From Parvibaculum sp963975745 (GTDB lineage Bacteria; Pseudomonadota; Alphaproteobacteria; Parvibaculales; Parvibaculaceae): 64,000 nucleotides of DNA. The position numbers were made by a program, and so were the translations under genes. Under the pieces are notes generated by a model. That model was not told where the DNA came from. It was given only the letters and a program-made list of their open reading frames with translations, and did no database searches. Below are positions 17,100 through 25,436 of the stretch, one piece after another. Numbering within the stretch: position 1 is the stretch's first letter; every line of letters begins with the position of its first letter. The stretch is from assembly GCF_963975745.1 (NCBI RefSeq), contig NZ_CAXBIB010000016.1, positions 25,203-89,202 on the forward strand, in the 5' to 3' direction.

Positions 17100-17564
17100 T
17101 CAGCGCATCTCCTGCGATGCAGCGAGGATGGCTTTCACGATGTTGTGATAGCCGGTGCAGCGGCAGATATTTCCTTCGAGTTCTTCGCGGACGGTCTTTT
17201 CATCGAGATCCGGCCTTCTGCGGATCAGGTCGACGGCTGTCATGATCATGCCGGGCGTGCAAAACCCGCATTGCAGGCCGTGATGTTCGCGAAAGGCTTG
17301 CTGTACCGGATGCAGTTCGCCGTTCCTTGCGAGCCCTTCGACGGTCACAATCTCTGAGCCTTCGGCCTGAACAGCGAGCATCGCGCAGGATTTGACCGCG
17401 CGACCGTCGACATGCACCACACAGGCACCGCATTGACTGGTGTCGCAGCCGACATGGGTGCCGGTCAATCCCAACTGCTCGCGAATGAAATGGACAAGCA
17501 GCGTGCGCGCCTCGACATCGGCGCTTGCAGGCTTGCCGTTGACCGTCATGGCGACAACGGGCAT
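17100..17564 (-). CDS. coxS: CoxS-type 2Fe-2S small subunit
   Basis: Predicted 154 residues. The ATG at 17564 is chosen over an in-frame TTG at 17570 because GGGAGG lies 6 bases upstream. The N-terminal plant-type ferredoxin cluster site is CDTSQCGAC with a later Cys (VKSCAML). The C-terminal cluster site is CGFCTPG with CRCTGY. The subunit carries electrons from the molybdenum site to the flavin subunit. It is followed by coxL after 33 bases and preceded by coxG, 123 bases away, so the gap could hold a second promoter. Confidence 0.94.
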   Translation of the reverse strand: MPVVAMTVNGKPASADVEARTLLVHFIREQLGLTGTHVGCDTSQCGACVVHVDGRAVKSCAMLAVQAEGSEIVTVEGLARNGELHPVQQAFREHHGLQCGFCTPGMIMTAVDLIRRRPDLDEKTVREELEGNICRCTGYHNIVKAILAASQEMR

Positions 17565-17687
17565 GCGCAACCTCCCTTGGTGACTTGTGTAGCCTCTTCA
17601 TCGGAACGCCGGGGATATCCACCGCGCGGGGCCTTTTGATGGAGTCTCGACCCTCGGCCGCGCGAGGTCAAGCGCGCGCGAGGCGGA

Positions 17688-18341
17688 TCAGGCGCCGAAT
17701 ATCCAGATCAGCACCACGATGACGAGGATCAGTGCCGGCCCCCAGACCCAGGGCGAAAGGCTCATACCGGCCTCTTCGTCGGGCACCAGTGGCACGCCGG
17801 TGGGCGAGATGGCATCGCTGTCCGGCGATTTGACCGGTATTCCATGTGCCATTTCATCAACCACTTCCGGCAGGTCGGAGGGGGCGGCTGCGACTTTGGA
17901 GCCGCCGGCCAGTGTCGAGAAATTGTCGAAAAATTCCTCGGCCATTCGGGCGGCCGTAGAGTCGATGAAACGCTGACCGATCTGGGCAAGCTTGCCGCCA
18001 ACCTGCGCGCTGACCGAATAGGACAGGAGGGTGCCGCCATCCTCGGCGGTCGTCAGGGTGACTTTCGCGGAGCCCTTGGCAAAACCTGCGGCACCGCCAT
18101 TGCCTTCGCCGGAGATCGTGTAGCCATTCGGCGGATCGATGTCGGTCAGTTTCACCTTGCCTTTGAAGCGGGCGCTGACCGGGCCGACTTTGGCTTTGGC
18201 AACGGCCTCAAATTCGTCGTCGGCCGTCTTCTCGACCGACTCTGCGCCGGGGATCGACTGCTGCAGAACGGCTGCATCGTTGAGAGCCGCCCATACGTCC
18301 TCGCGCGAGGCGGGGATTTTATATTCGCCGGACATTTCCAT
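17688..18341 (-). CDS. coxG: CoxG-type SRPBCC membrane-anchor protein
   Basis: Predicted 217 residues. The start at 18341 is chosen for AAGGAG at good spacing. Residues 1-150 are a CoxG/SRPBCC domain (GEYKIPASREDVWAALND, QSIPGAESVEK, KVKLTDIDPPNGYTISGEG). A Pro/Ser/acidic linker leads to one C-terminal membrane helix (WGPALILVIVVLIWIFGA). In Oligotropha CoxG recruits CO dehydrogenase to the inner membrane, so the same tethering role is likely here. It lies only 43 bases after the last antiporter gene, so it may be read from the antiporter operon. Confidence 0.9.
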   Translation of the reverse strand: MEMSGEYKIPASREDVWAALNDAAVLQQSIPGAESVEKTADDEFEAVAKAKVGPVSARFKGKVKLTDIDPPNGYTISGEGNGGAAGFAKGSAKVTLTTAEDGGTLLSYSVSAQVGGKLAQIGQRFIDSTAARMAEEFFDNFSTLAGGSKVAAAPSDLPEVVDEMAHGIPVKSPDSDAISPTGVPLVPDEEAGMSLSPWVWGPALILVIVVLIWIFGA

Positions 18342-18384
18342 AGGGGCGTCTCCTTCTGGCACGGCGGGGGAGCCGGGGCAGCTT

Positions 18385-20079
18385 CTATACGTAGGTCAGT
18401 ACCAGTGTGGTGCCAAGCAGTATGGCAATCCAGAGGACCATCGAGCCGGTCGGCCATGTCCGGGCCAGAATGCCCTGGGGACCGTGGGCGCGGTAAATCC
18501 CGTCGAGAAATCGTTCGAGGCGTTCGCCTGCCACCAGCTTCATCCAGCGCCAGGCCGTCCCGATGAACAGCGAGAGCATGCCAAGTAGACCGGCCGCCAG
18601 CCGACGGTAGGCCCAGTCAGTATCGAGAATGATGACGGCGCGGGACGCGGGCCATAATCCGACGCCTGCGATCAGGGCGAATGCGAGAGCGGCAAAGGCG
18701 ATCAGCTGCAATTGGGTCACGATGTGCGTGAACGTGTAGGGCTCGTATGGCACATCATGGGGCAGGTAAGCATAGAGCATATCGGGATAGATGCCGATGC
18801 CGATCGAAACTGCAGCAGCCAGCGTCATGGCAACCAGCATGTGCGCCGGCGCTTCTTTCGGACGGAGGCCGCGATCCGCACCGAAGAATGCCGCAAGCGG
18901 AAGCCGGACTGAAGTATGCATCACTGCGCCGATATTGGCGGCGATTAGAGCCAGCCAGACCAGATAGAATCCGCCATACCCCGCAGCGCTCAGGATCAGC
19001 GATTTGGACACGAAGCCTGTAGTCGCAGGCAGAGCGGCAATAGACAGGCCGCCGACCACACAGAAGAAAGTGGTCCATGGCATGTATCGCGCAATGCCGC
19101 CGAGGTCACTTGCACGTGACGAACCGGTGCGGAAGAGAACGGCGCCGACGCTCATGAAGAGCAGGGCCTGATAGAAAATGCTGCACAATGCATGTGCAAT
19201 GGCGCCATTCAAGGCCAGCGGTGTGCCGATGCCGATGCCAACGACCATGAAACCGAGCTGGCTGTTCAACGCATAGGTCAGAATGCGGCGCAGATCGTTT
19301 TCGAGGAGCGCATAGGCGATGGGGAAAAGCGCCATGGCGACGCCAATATAAATCAGGATCTCGGTACCTGGAAAACCGCGTACCAATGCATAAATGGCAA
19401 GCTTTGTCGTGAATGCCGAAAGAACAACGGTGCCGGTAACGGTTGCAGACGGATACGCGTCGTGCAGCCAGTTGTGCAGAAGGGGAAAGGCACTTTTGAT
19501 GCCGAAGGCCAGCAGGATCGCCCATGTGCTGAGACCCGCGAGATCCATTGCATGAAATGCAATCGAGCCGGTTTCACGATAGTACAGCAAGATACCGGCC
19601 AACAGGATAACGCCGGAGCCAATCTGCACGATCAGATAGCGCATGCCGGCAGCATAGGAACCTTCGGTACGGCGAGCCCAGATCAGAAAGACCGAGGCGA
19701 TGGCCGTGCCCTCCCAGAAGACAAAAAGGGTGATCAGGTCGGCGGCAAAGACTGCACCGATGGCCGACCCGGCATATAAAAGTGTCGCGATCTGTTGAAC
19801 GGTATCGCGAACATGCCAAGCGTAGACCACCAGCATTATTGCGGCCAACGTGAAGCCCAGGCCGAATATGGTGGACAAGGCATCGACACGCATCAAGCCA
19901 ACATGCATGCCCATCAGGTTGATGTTGCCGTAGGTGCCGTGGGGCAGGCCCCAAAAGACGGCGGCAGCGGCAAGCGGCACCAGCAACATGACGATCTGGC
20001 GCGGGCTTCCCTGTGGAACAAGTGGAACCACCAGGGCGGCAACAATGTAGATCAATGCGGGAGTCAGCAGATCAGGCAT
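18385..20079 (-). CDS. mnhA: MnhA-like antiporter subunit, truncated form (NuoL-like)
   Basis: Predicted 564-residue polytopic protein of the proton-conducting NuoL/MrpA family. The start at 20079 (GGGAG upstream) makes it overlap the preceding 90-residue gene by 8 bases. The key TM5 glutamate (FVFWEGTAIASVF) and TM7 lysine (LSAFTTKLAIYALVR) are present, as is HNWLHDAYPSA before it. Ordinary MrpA is about 770-800 residues, with a C-terminal MbhD/MbhE part; that part is missing here and is supplied by a separate gene at 24208-24792. The C-terminus has extra helices (LLGMLSLFIGTAW, LWIAILLGTTLVL). Last gene of the antiporter operon. Confidence 0.85.
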   Translation of the reverse strand: MPDLLTPALIYIVAALVVPLVPQGSPRQIVMLLVPLAAAAVFWGLPHGTYGNINLMGMHVGLMRVDALSTIFGLGFTLAAIMLVVYAWHVRDTVQQIATLLYAGSAIGAVFAADLITLFVFWEGTAIASVFLIWARRTEGSYAAGMRYLIVQIGSGVILLAGILLYYRETGSIAFHAMDLAGLSTWAILLAFGIKSAFPLLHNWLHDAYPSATVTGTVVLSAFTTKLAIYALVRGFPGTEILIYIGVAMALFPIAYALLENDLRRILTYALNSQLGFMVVGIGIGTPLALNGAIAHALCSIFYQALLFMSVGAVLFRTGSSRASDLGGIARYMPWTTFFCVVGGLSIAALPATTGFVSKSLILSAAGYGGFYLVWLALIAANIGAVMHTSVRLPLAAFFGADRGLRPKEAPAHMLVAMTLAAAVSIGIGIYPDMLYAYLPHDVPYEPYTFTHIVTQLQLIAFAALAFALIAGVGLWPASRAVIILDTDWAYRRLAAGLLGMLSLFIGTAWRWMKLVAGERLERFLDGIYRAHGPQGILARTWPTGSMVLWIAILLGTTLVLTYV

Positions 20080-20344
20080 CGGTGTGCTCCCGCTCAAGAT
20101 CAGCGGCGGGATGGGACTCGGCGTCGACGGACCGTGGCGCATAGTAATCTGCACCGCGTGTCAGCAGCTTGTGCGTCAAAAAAGCGACAAATGCTGCGGC
20201 CGCGCCGATCAACATTGCGAAAAGCCCATGAAATCCGATGAGGCTTTCGAATTCGAAATAACCGTGCTTGTCATAGGCAAAGTCGGCCATACCCAGTGCG
20301 AGGCACAGAACAGCGAGCAGCAAAATCCAGTTTCGGGCGCTCAT
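20072..20344 (-). CDS. Small membrane protein in antiporter operon
   Basis: Predicted 90 residues with two hydrophobic segments (about 5-22, ILLLAVLCLALGMADFA; about 36-60, GFHGLFAMLIGAAAAFVAFL) and a charged soluble tail. Its ATG overlaps the stop of the upstream antiporter gene and its end overlaps the next gene by 8 bases, so it is clearly part of the operon. I recognise no named family; it may be an accessory subunit of this antiporter variant. Confidence 0.75.
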   Translation of the reverse strand: MSARNWILLLAVLCLALGMADFAYDKHGYFEFESLIGFHGLFAMLIGAAAAFVAFLTHKLLTRGADYYAPRSVDAESHPAADLEREHTDA

Positions 20345-21834
20345 GGTGCCACCTCCGGCAATATCGGAATGTGGAGCAGGAACTCGTAGAGCCCGTCAAT
20401 CATGAAGAACAGGACGATGCACCCGATGGCCGTCACGCAAATGGGGATCAGGCAAAGGAGTGGTGCTTCCTCGATGCGATCGGCTGCCGATGGTGTTCCC
20501 GTGACCTTTGATGTCGTGCCGAAAAAGGCCCGGGCCGGTATCGGAAGCAGATAGGCCACGTTCAACAACGAACTCAGCATCAATACCCCGATGATTGCGA
20601 GCTGGCCCGCATCGGCACCTGCAAGCATCAGGTACCACTTGCTCCATGCGCCCCCCATTGGCGGCAGGCCGATAATGCTGAGGGCCGCGATCGTGAAGGC
20701 AATGAAGGTGAAGGGCATCTTGCGGCCCAGGCCGTCGAGTTCGCTGATCTTGGTCTTGTGGGCGGCGACATAAATGGCGCCGGCGCACATGAACAACGTG
20801 ATCTTGCCGACCGCATGTGTGGCGATATGCATCGAACCGCCGATGACGCCCATCTGGTTCGCCAACGCCACACCAAGCGTGATGTAGGACAGTTGGCTTA
20901 CGGTCGAATAGGCGAGCCGCGCTTTCAGATCGTCTTTGGTAAGGGCAACAATCGATGCGATCAGGATCGAGGCGGCCGCCAGCCAGATCAGCCAGTCTGC
21001 GGCGCCCGTCTTCGATAGAAATCCGACGCCGAATATGTAGGTTCCAACCTTCAGCATCGTGAACACGCCTGCCTTCACGACCGCAACGGCATGGAGGAGG
21101 GCGCTGACCGGCGTTGGGGCAACCATGGCGGCGGGCAGCCACCGGTGGAATGGCATCAATGCCGCCTTGCCGATTCCGAACGCGAACAATGCCAGCAGGA
21201 ATGGTGCAAATGCCGGATCGAGCTTTCCGTCGAGAATGCCGCCAGCGCGGAATTCCAGCGTTCCCGCGATGTTCCATACCCACACGATGCCGACCAGCAG
21301 GAATGCGATGGATGTCGTCATCAGGATGGCAAGGTAGGTGCGGGCACCGGCCCGCGCCTCCGGCGTCTCCTTGTGGGCAACCAGCGGATAGGTCGAAATT
21401 GTGAGTACTTCATAGAAGATGAAGAGTGTGAACAGATTGGCGGAGAAGGCGATGCCAATGGCACCCGAAATTGCAATGGCAAAGCAGATATAGAATCGCG
21501 TCTGCTTCTTTTCGTCGGCGCCGCGCATATAGCCGATCGAGTAGATCGCAGTGACGATCCAGAGGCCGGACGCCACGACGGCGAACAACATGCCGAGCGG
21601 CTCGATCGAGAACGCCAGCAGCAAACCGGGCATCACCTCGAACAAGGCCACCTCGGGTCGGGCACCCTCCATGACCGGTCCGAGAAGCGCAAGCACCGCA
21701 ACAAAGGTTGCGAGCGCAGCGGCGACGCTGATGCCATCGCGCAAGTTTGGCCGATTGCCCAACGCGGCAATCAGGAATGTGGCGCCAGCCGGAATGAATA
21801 CCGCCAGCAGAAGTATTGTGCTGTTCGTCGTCAT
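20341..21834 (-). CDS. MnhD-like antiporter subunit 2 (NuoM/N-like)
   Basis: Predicted 497-residue polytopic proton-antiporter subunit, with about 14 hydrophobic helices. The TM5 glutamate is in TLFIFYEVLTISTYPL, the pre-TM7 motif is PFHRWLPAAMVAPTPVSALLHAVAVVKAG with the lysine of VVKAG, and KDDLKARLAYSTVSQLSY marks TM8. It is a second member of the MnhD type in the same operon. The start has a GTGAGG site and lies 7 bases after the mnhD stop. Presumed to form one of three parallel ion paths. Confidence 0.85.
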   Translation of the reverse strand: MTTNSTILLLAVFIPAGATFLIAALGNRPNLRDGISVAAALATFVAVLALLGPVMEGARPEVALFEVMPGLLLAFSIEPLGMLFAVVASGLWIVTAIYSIGYMRGADEKKQTRFYICFAIAISGAIGIAFSANLFTLFIFYEVLTISTYPLVAHKETPEARAGARTYLAILMTTSIAFLLVGIVWVWNIAGTLEFRAGGILDGKLDPAFAPFLLALFAFGIGKAALMPFHRWLPAAMVAPTPVSALLHAVAVVKAGVFTMLKVGTYIFGVGFLSKTGAADWLIWLAAASILIASIVALTKDDLKARLAYSTVSQLSYITLGVALANQMGVIGGSMHIATHAVGKITLFMCAGAIYVAAHKTKISELDGLGRKMPFTFIAFTIAALSIIGLPPMGGAWSKWYLMLAGADAGQLAIIGVLMLSSLLNVAYLLPIPARAFFGTTSKVTGTPSAADRIEEAPLLCLIPICVTAIGCIVLFFMIDGLYEFLLHIPILPEVAP

Positions 21835-21841
21835 GTGCGCC

Positions 21842-23347
21842 TCACTGCCAAAGCATGTTTGAGGCGCTGATCAGCGCGGATGCCGCACGGCTGGCCGCGG
21901 CTGTCGTCAGCGCAGCGTAGGTTCCGAAAAACACTGACAACGCGACGAGGCCCCAGGTTGGCAGCAACATCCAGAGCGGAGCCTCCTTGCGCGAAACGCC
22001 TTCGGGAGGCGGTTGCAGATAAGCCGCCTCAACCACGCGCCACACATAAATGATGGCAAGCAGCGATGATGCCATGATCAACAGGGCGACGGGCCACCAG
22101 TTCATCTCAAGCGCCGCCAGTACCAGGTACCACTTGCTGATGAAACCAACCGTCAACGGCAGGCCGATGAGGCTCAGGCCGGCCACGACAAAGGCGGCCG
22201 TCGTCCATGGCATGTCGCGGCCGATACCTCTCAGGCTTGAGATCGAACTCGTGCCGGTCGCAACGATATAGCAGCCGGCGACCATGAAGAGGGCACCTTT
22301 GGTAACGGCGTGGTTGAAGAGATGAATGACGGTCGACATCAGACCTGTATGAGAAAGGAACGTCAAACCAAGCAGCATGTAGCCGACCTGTGCGATGCTT
22401 GAATAAGCCAGCATGCGTTTCAGGTCATCCTGGAATATGGCCACAATGGACGCTGCAAACATGGCGACGACCGCCAGCGGCAACACGACATGCCGGAGCG
22501 TTGCCGCCTGAAAATCGTAATCAAAGCCAAACACCGTGAACATGAAGCGCAGCAGGACATAGATCGCCACCTTGGTGGCTGTTGCCGCGATGAAGGCCGT
22601 TACGGCCGATGGCGCAAAGCTGTAGGCGTTGGGGAGCCAGAGATGCAGCGGGAACATCGCCAGTTTCAAGCCGATGCCGATCAGTATGAATACGAACCCC
22701 ATCCGCAATGTACGGCTGTCGCCATGCTCGGCGATGCGCTGTGCAAGATCGACGAGGTTCAATGTACCCGTGATCATGTAAAGCATACCGATGCCGATCA
22801 CGAAGAAGGTCGCACCGATCGTGCCCATGATCAGATAGTTGTATGCCGCCGTCAGAGCACGCTTGTTGCGGTCTGCACCGGTCGCGATCAACGCGTAGGT
22901 TGCGAGCGATGAGATTTCGAGGAAAACGAAAATGTTGAAGGCATCGCCGGTGATGGTAACGCCGAGCAATCCCGTCATGCAGAGCAGGAAGGCGGAGTAG
23001 AACAATGGCTGACGGGGCGCGGCAATCTCGAAGGCAATGCTTGCGCGCGCATAAGGCAACACGAACAGCGCCGCCCCCGAAACAATCAGCAGTACAAAGG
23101 CATTCAGAATATCAACGCGATACTCGATGCCGATAGGGGGCGCCCAGTTACCCATTCGGTAGGAGATGACGGCGCCATCAAGAGTGATCAAGAAGAGGCT
23201 GACGGAAACGGCAAAGGTCAGAATGACTGTGGCGAAGGCAAGCGCCCAGGCGCCTTGTCCCTTTTTCAAGATGGCGCAAAGCGGAGCCGCCAGCATCGGC
23301 AAGACGACCTGCAACGCGGGCAGATTCGCTTCGATCATCGACCACAT
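21842..23347 (-). CDS. mnhD: MnhD-type antiporter subunit
   Basis: Predicted 501-residue polytopic subunit of the Mrp/Mnh Na+/H+ antiporter. It has the TM5 glutamate (FNIFVFLEISSLATYAL), FPLHLWLPNAYSFAPSAVTAFIAATATKVAIY with the TM7 lysine, and FQDDLKRMLAYSSIAQVGYML for TM8. Length and motif spacing match MrpD. Its ATG overlaps the mnhC stop by one base, the normal C-then-D order of Mrp operons. Confidence 0.93.
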   Translation of the reverse strand: MWSMIEANLPALQVVLPMLAAPLCAILKKGQGAWALAFATVILTFAVSVSLFLITLDGAVISYRMGNWAPPIGIEYRVDILNAFVLLIVSGAALFVLPYARASIAFEIAAPRQPLFYSAFLLCMTGLLGVTITGDAFNIFVFLEISSLATYALIATGADRNKRALTAAYNYLIMGTIGATFFVIGIGMLYMITGTLNLVDLAQRIAEHGDSRTLRMGFVFILIGIGLKLAMFPLHLWLPNAYSFAPSAVTAFIAATATKVAIYVLLRFMFTVFGFDYDFQAATLRHVVLPLAVVAMFAASIVAIFQDDLKRMLAYSSIAQVGYMLLGLTFLSHTGLMSTVIHLFNHAVTKGALFMVAGCYIVATGTSSISSLRGIGRDMPWTTAAFVVAGLSLIGLPLTVGFISKWYLVLAALEMNWWPVALLIMASSLLAIIYVWRVVEAAYLQPPPEGVSRKEAPLWMLLPTWGLVALSVFFGTYAALTTAAASRAASALISASNMLWQ

Positions 23348-23766
23348 CAGTGCTGACCTTTCATGGCCGGTGCAGACGCTTCAGTGTCCAGTAGATGCTC
23401 GGCCGCGATGATCTCGTCCTCCTCGACGGTGCCGTAGGTCTCACGGATGCGAACGACAAGGGCAAGTGCCAGTGCCGTTGTCGCTATGCCGACCACGATG
23501 GCCGTCAGGATCAGCACATGCGGTAGCGGATTCGAATAGATTGCATCGGGGTCATCGACGAGAATCGGGGCGGTGCCGCCTATGACCTTGCCCGTCGAGA
23601 TGTAGAAGAGAAATACCGCAGTCTGGAATATGTTCAGTCCGACGATCTTCTTGACGAGATTGCCGCGGCTTACCGTGATGTAGAGGCCCGTCATCATCAG
23701 GACGACAAACATCCAGTAGTTGTAGTGCGTCAGGACAAACTCGAGATCGAGAACGATTTCCTGCAT
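23347..23766 (-). CDS. mnhC: MnhC-type antiporter subunit (NuoK-like)
   Basis: Predicted 139 residues with three membrane helices (YWMFVVLMMTGLYITV, GLNIFQTAVFLFYI, LILTAIVVGIATTALALALVVRI). NLVKKIVGLNIFQTA and the DPLPHVLILTAIVVG-type segment (here SNPLPHVLILTAIVVG) are hallmarks of MrpC/NuoK. It overlaps mnhB and mnhD by one base each, so the three genes are translationally coupled. Confidence 0.94.
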   Translation of the reverse strand: MQEIVLDLEFVLTHYNYWMFVVLMMTGLYITVSRGNLVKKIVGLNIFQTAVFLFYISTGKVIGGTAPILVDDPDAIYSNPLPHVLILTAIVVGIATTALALALVVRIRETYGTVEEDEIIAAEHLLDTEASAPAMKGQH

Positions 23767-24203
23767 TACCAGTCCTCGTCCTTGATCTGCGGGTTGTGCG
23801 AGGCAAAAGCGACGAAGATGGCCATCATGACCGCGGCGACTGTCAACCCGACGCCGAGCTCAACTACGATGATACCCCACTCCTGAGCATGTGCAGGATC
23901 GGACGCGAGCGCGTTGTAGCCGAGATAGGCGTCTCCCAGCAGCATGGTCACGACGCCGGTGCCAGCAAAAATCAGCACGCCGATTGCGGAGAGAACGAGA
24001 AGCAGGCGCGGCGGTAGAATTTCGGTCATGGCTTCGACACCGAAGACAAGTGCATAGAGGATAAAGGCGACGGCAAAGATCACGCCGGCCTGGAAACCAC
24101 CACCAGGGCCGTATTCGCCATGAAACTGAACATAGAGCGCGTAAAGCAGTATTGGCGGGATCAGCAACTTTGAAACGACGCGAAGAATCGAGTGATGTTC
24201 CAT
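23766..24203 (-). CDS. mnhB: MnhB-type antiporter subunit
   Basis: Predicted 145 residues, start at 24203 just 4 bases after the upstream stop. It matches MrpB: SILRVVSKLLIPPILLYALYVQFHGEYGPGGGFQAGVIFAVAFILY, with the conserved GPGGGFQAG loop, followed by three more helices and GLTVAAVMMAIFVAF. Membrane subunit of the antiporter; required for activity in Mrp systems studied elsewhere. Confidence 0.94.
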   Translation of the reverse strand: MEHHSILRVVSKLLIPPILLYALYVQFHGEYGPGGGFQAGVIFAVAFILYALVFGVEAMTEILPPRLLLVLSAIGVLIFAGTGVVTMLLGDAYLGYNALASDPAHAQEWGIIVVELGVGLTVAAVMMAIFVAFASHNPQIKDEDW

Positions 24204-24207
24204 TTCG

Positions 24208-24792
24208 TCAATCCTCCCGCCGTTGTTTCGACGGTGCGTTCGGATTGCGTGCGCCACCACCGCCGCCGAGCAGCAGCAGGACGGCAATGGCGGCGGTAAA
24301 GACGACGACGACTTCGCCCAACGTATCGAAGCCGCGATAGCTGGCCAGGATCGCCGCCACAGTATTGGGAATGCCGATCTCGACCGGTGTGCGTTCGAGA
24401 TAGGCCGGCGCCACATGCGTTTGCACGGGGTTGTCGGCGGCACCGAAGGGGGGCATGTCGAGCGTGCCGTAGATCAAGGCGGCGCCGGCGATCGCGCAGA
24501 CCAGCAGCGGCAGGAATGCAGAGTGTGTCACCGGCTTCTCATCACGTACCGTGAGCGCCAACGTGCCGAGCATCAGGACTGTTGAAATTCCGGCGCCGAC
24601 CGCTGCTTCGGTGAATGCTACATCCATGGCGTCGAGCGTGACGAAGAGGCCGGCCGATAGAAGGCTGAAAACTCCCGCAAGCATCGCCACTGCGAACAAG
24701 TTACGCAGCCGCGTGATGGCGACGGCCGTCAGTACGAGAAACAGGAAGAGCAGGATGTCGATGACGGCGATGCCGACAAGTCCGGCGCTCAT
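24208..24792 (-). CDS. Stand-alone MrpA C-terminal domain (MbhD/MbhE, DUF4040)
   Basis: Predicted 194 residues; start at 24792 (ATGA overlap with mnhG). The first part is MbhD-like (AITRLRNLFAVAMLAGVFSLLSAGLFVTLDAMDVAFTEAAVGAG). The second is MbhE-like (NTVAAILASYRGFDTLGEVVVVFTAAIAVLLLL). In standard Mrp operons this is the tail of MrpA; here it is its own gene beside mnhB, separated from the truncated MnhA by five genes. Archaeal Mbh/Mbx-type complexes also keep these domains as separate subunits. Confidence 0.88.
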   Translation of the reverse strand: MSAGLVGIAVIDILLFLFLVLTAVAITRLRNLFAVAMLAGVFSLLSAGLFVTLDAMDVAFTEAAVGAGISTVLMLGTLALTVRDEKPVTHSAFLPLLVCAIAGAALIYGTLDMPPFGAADNPVQTHVAPAYLERTPVEIGIPNTVAAILASYRGFDTLGEVVVVFTAAIAVLLLLGGGGGARNPNAPSKQRRED

Positions 24793-25148
24793 GATCTGGT
24801 CTCCTCGCCAAGGACTTCGGACGACTGGTTCTTGCGAAGGCCCATGGGGCGTAGTCCGGCCGTGTATGCTGCATTGGCGACTGCGTGGGTCGCGGTCGGG
24901 CTTGTGACAAAAAGGAAGAGGCCGATCAGGATCAACTTGAGTGATGCCTGCGTCATACCCGCCTGAAGGATCATTCCGAAGACAATCAGTTCGGCGCCGA
25001 TCGTGTCGATGATGCCTGCGGCATGGATGCGTGCCCACACGTCCGGCAGCCGGATCATGCCGAGGGCGCCGATCAGCAGAAAGATACTACCAACCGCAAA
25101 TGAAATGCCGCTGGCAATATCGATGACGAGTTCGAGCCACGGGTCCAT
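24789..25148 (-). CDS. mnhG: MnhG-type antiporter subunit
   Basis: Predicted 119 residues with three helices. The core ISFAVGSIFLLIGALGMIRLPDVWARIHAAGIIDTIG is the MrpG hallmark (GxxRLPDxxxRxHAA). The C-terminus is charged (GLRKNQSSEVLGEETRS). It starts two bases after the mnhF stop and overlaps the next gene by 4 bases. Confidence 0.94.
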   Translation of the reverse strand: MDPWLELVIDIASGISFAVGSIFLLIGALGMIRLPDVWARIHAAGIIDTIGAELIVFGMILQAGMTQASLKLILIGLFLFVTSPTATHAVANAAYTAGLRPMGLRKNQSSEVLGEETRS

Positions 25149-25150
25149 TG

Positions 25151-25435
25151 TCAGTCCTCGTCTTGCAGCGTGCGGCGCCCGAGCGCGCGATAGCGAAAGA
25201 ATTTCAGAATTGCGATCGTCGCGACAAAATTGATCAGCGCGTACAGCATCGCGATGTCGAGAAAATCCGGCCGCTCGGTGATGAACCCCAGCAGGCCGAG
25301 CAGCAACACGGTCAGCGTGCCGAAGGTGTTGACCGCCAGGACGCGGTCATAGAGCGTTGGACCGGCGAAGAGACGGATCAAGACCAGCATCATGGCGACG
25401 AACAGCGCAGCGGTGGCGGCGAGCAGCATGGCCAT
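25151..25435 (-). CDS. mnhF: MnhF-type antiporter subunit
   Basis: Predicted 94 residues with three helices; start at 25435, one base after the mnhE stop. MrpF features: LIRLFAGPTLYDRVLAVNTFGTLTVLLLGLLGF and FLDIAMLYALINFVATIAILKFF. Part of the small-subunit module E-F-G. Confidence 0.94.
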   Translation of the reverse strand: MAMLLAATAALFVAMMLVLIRLFAGPTLYDRVLAVNTFGTLTVLLLGLLGFITERPDFLDIAMLYALINFVATIAILKFFRYRALGRRTLQDED

Positions 25436-25436
25436 G

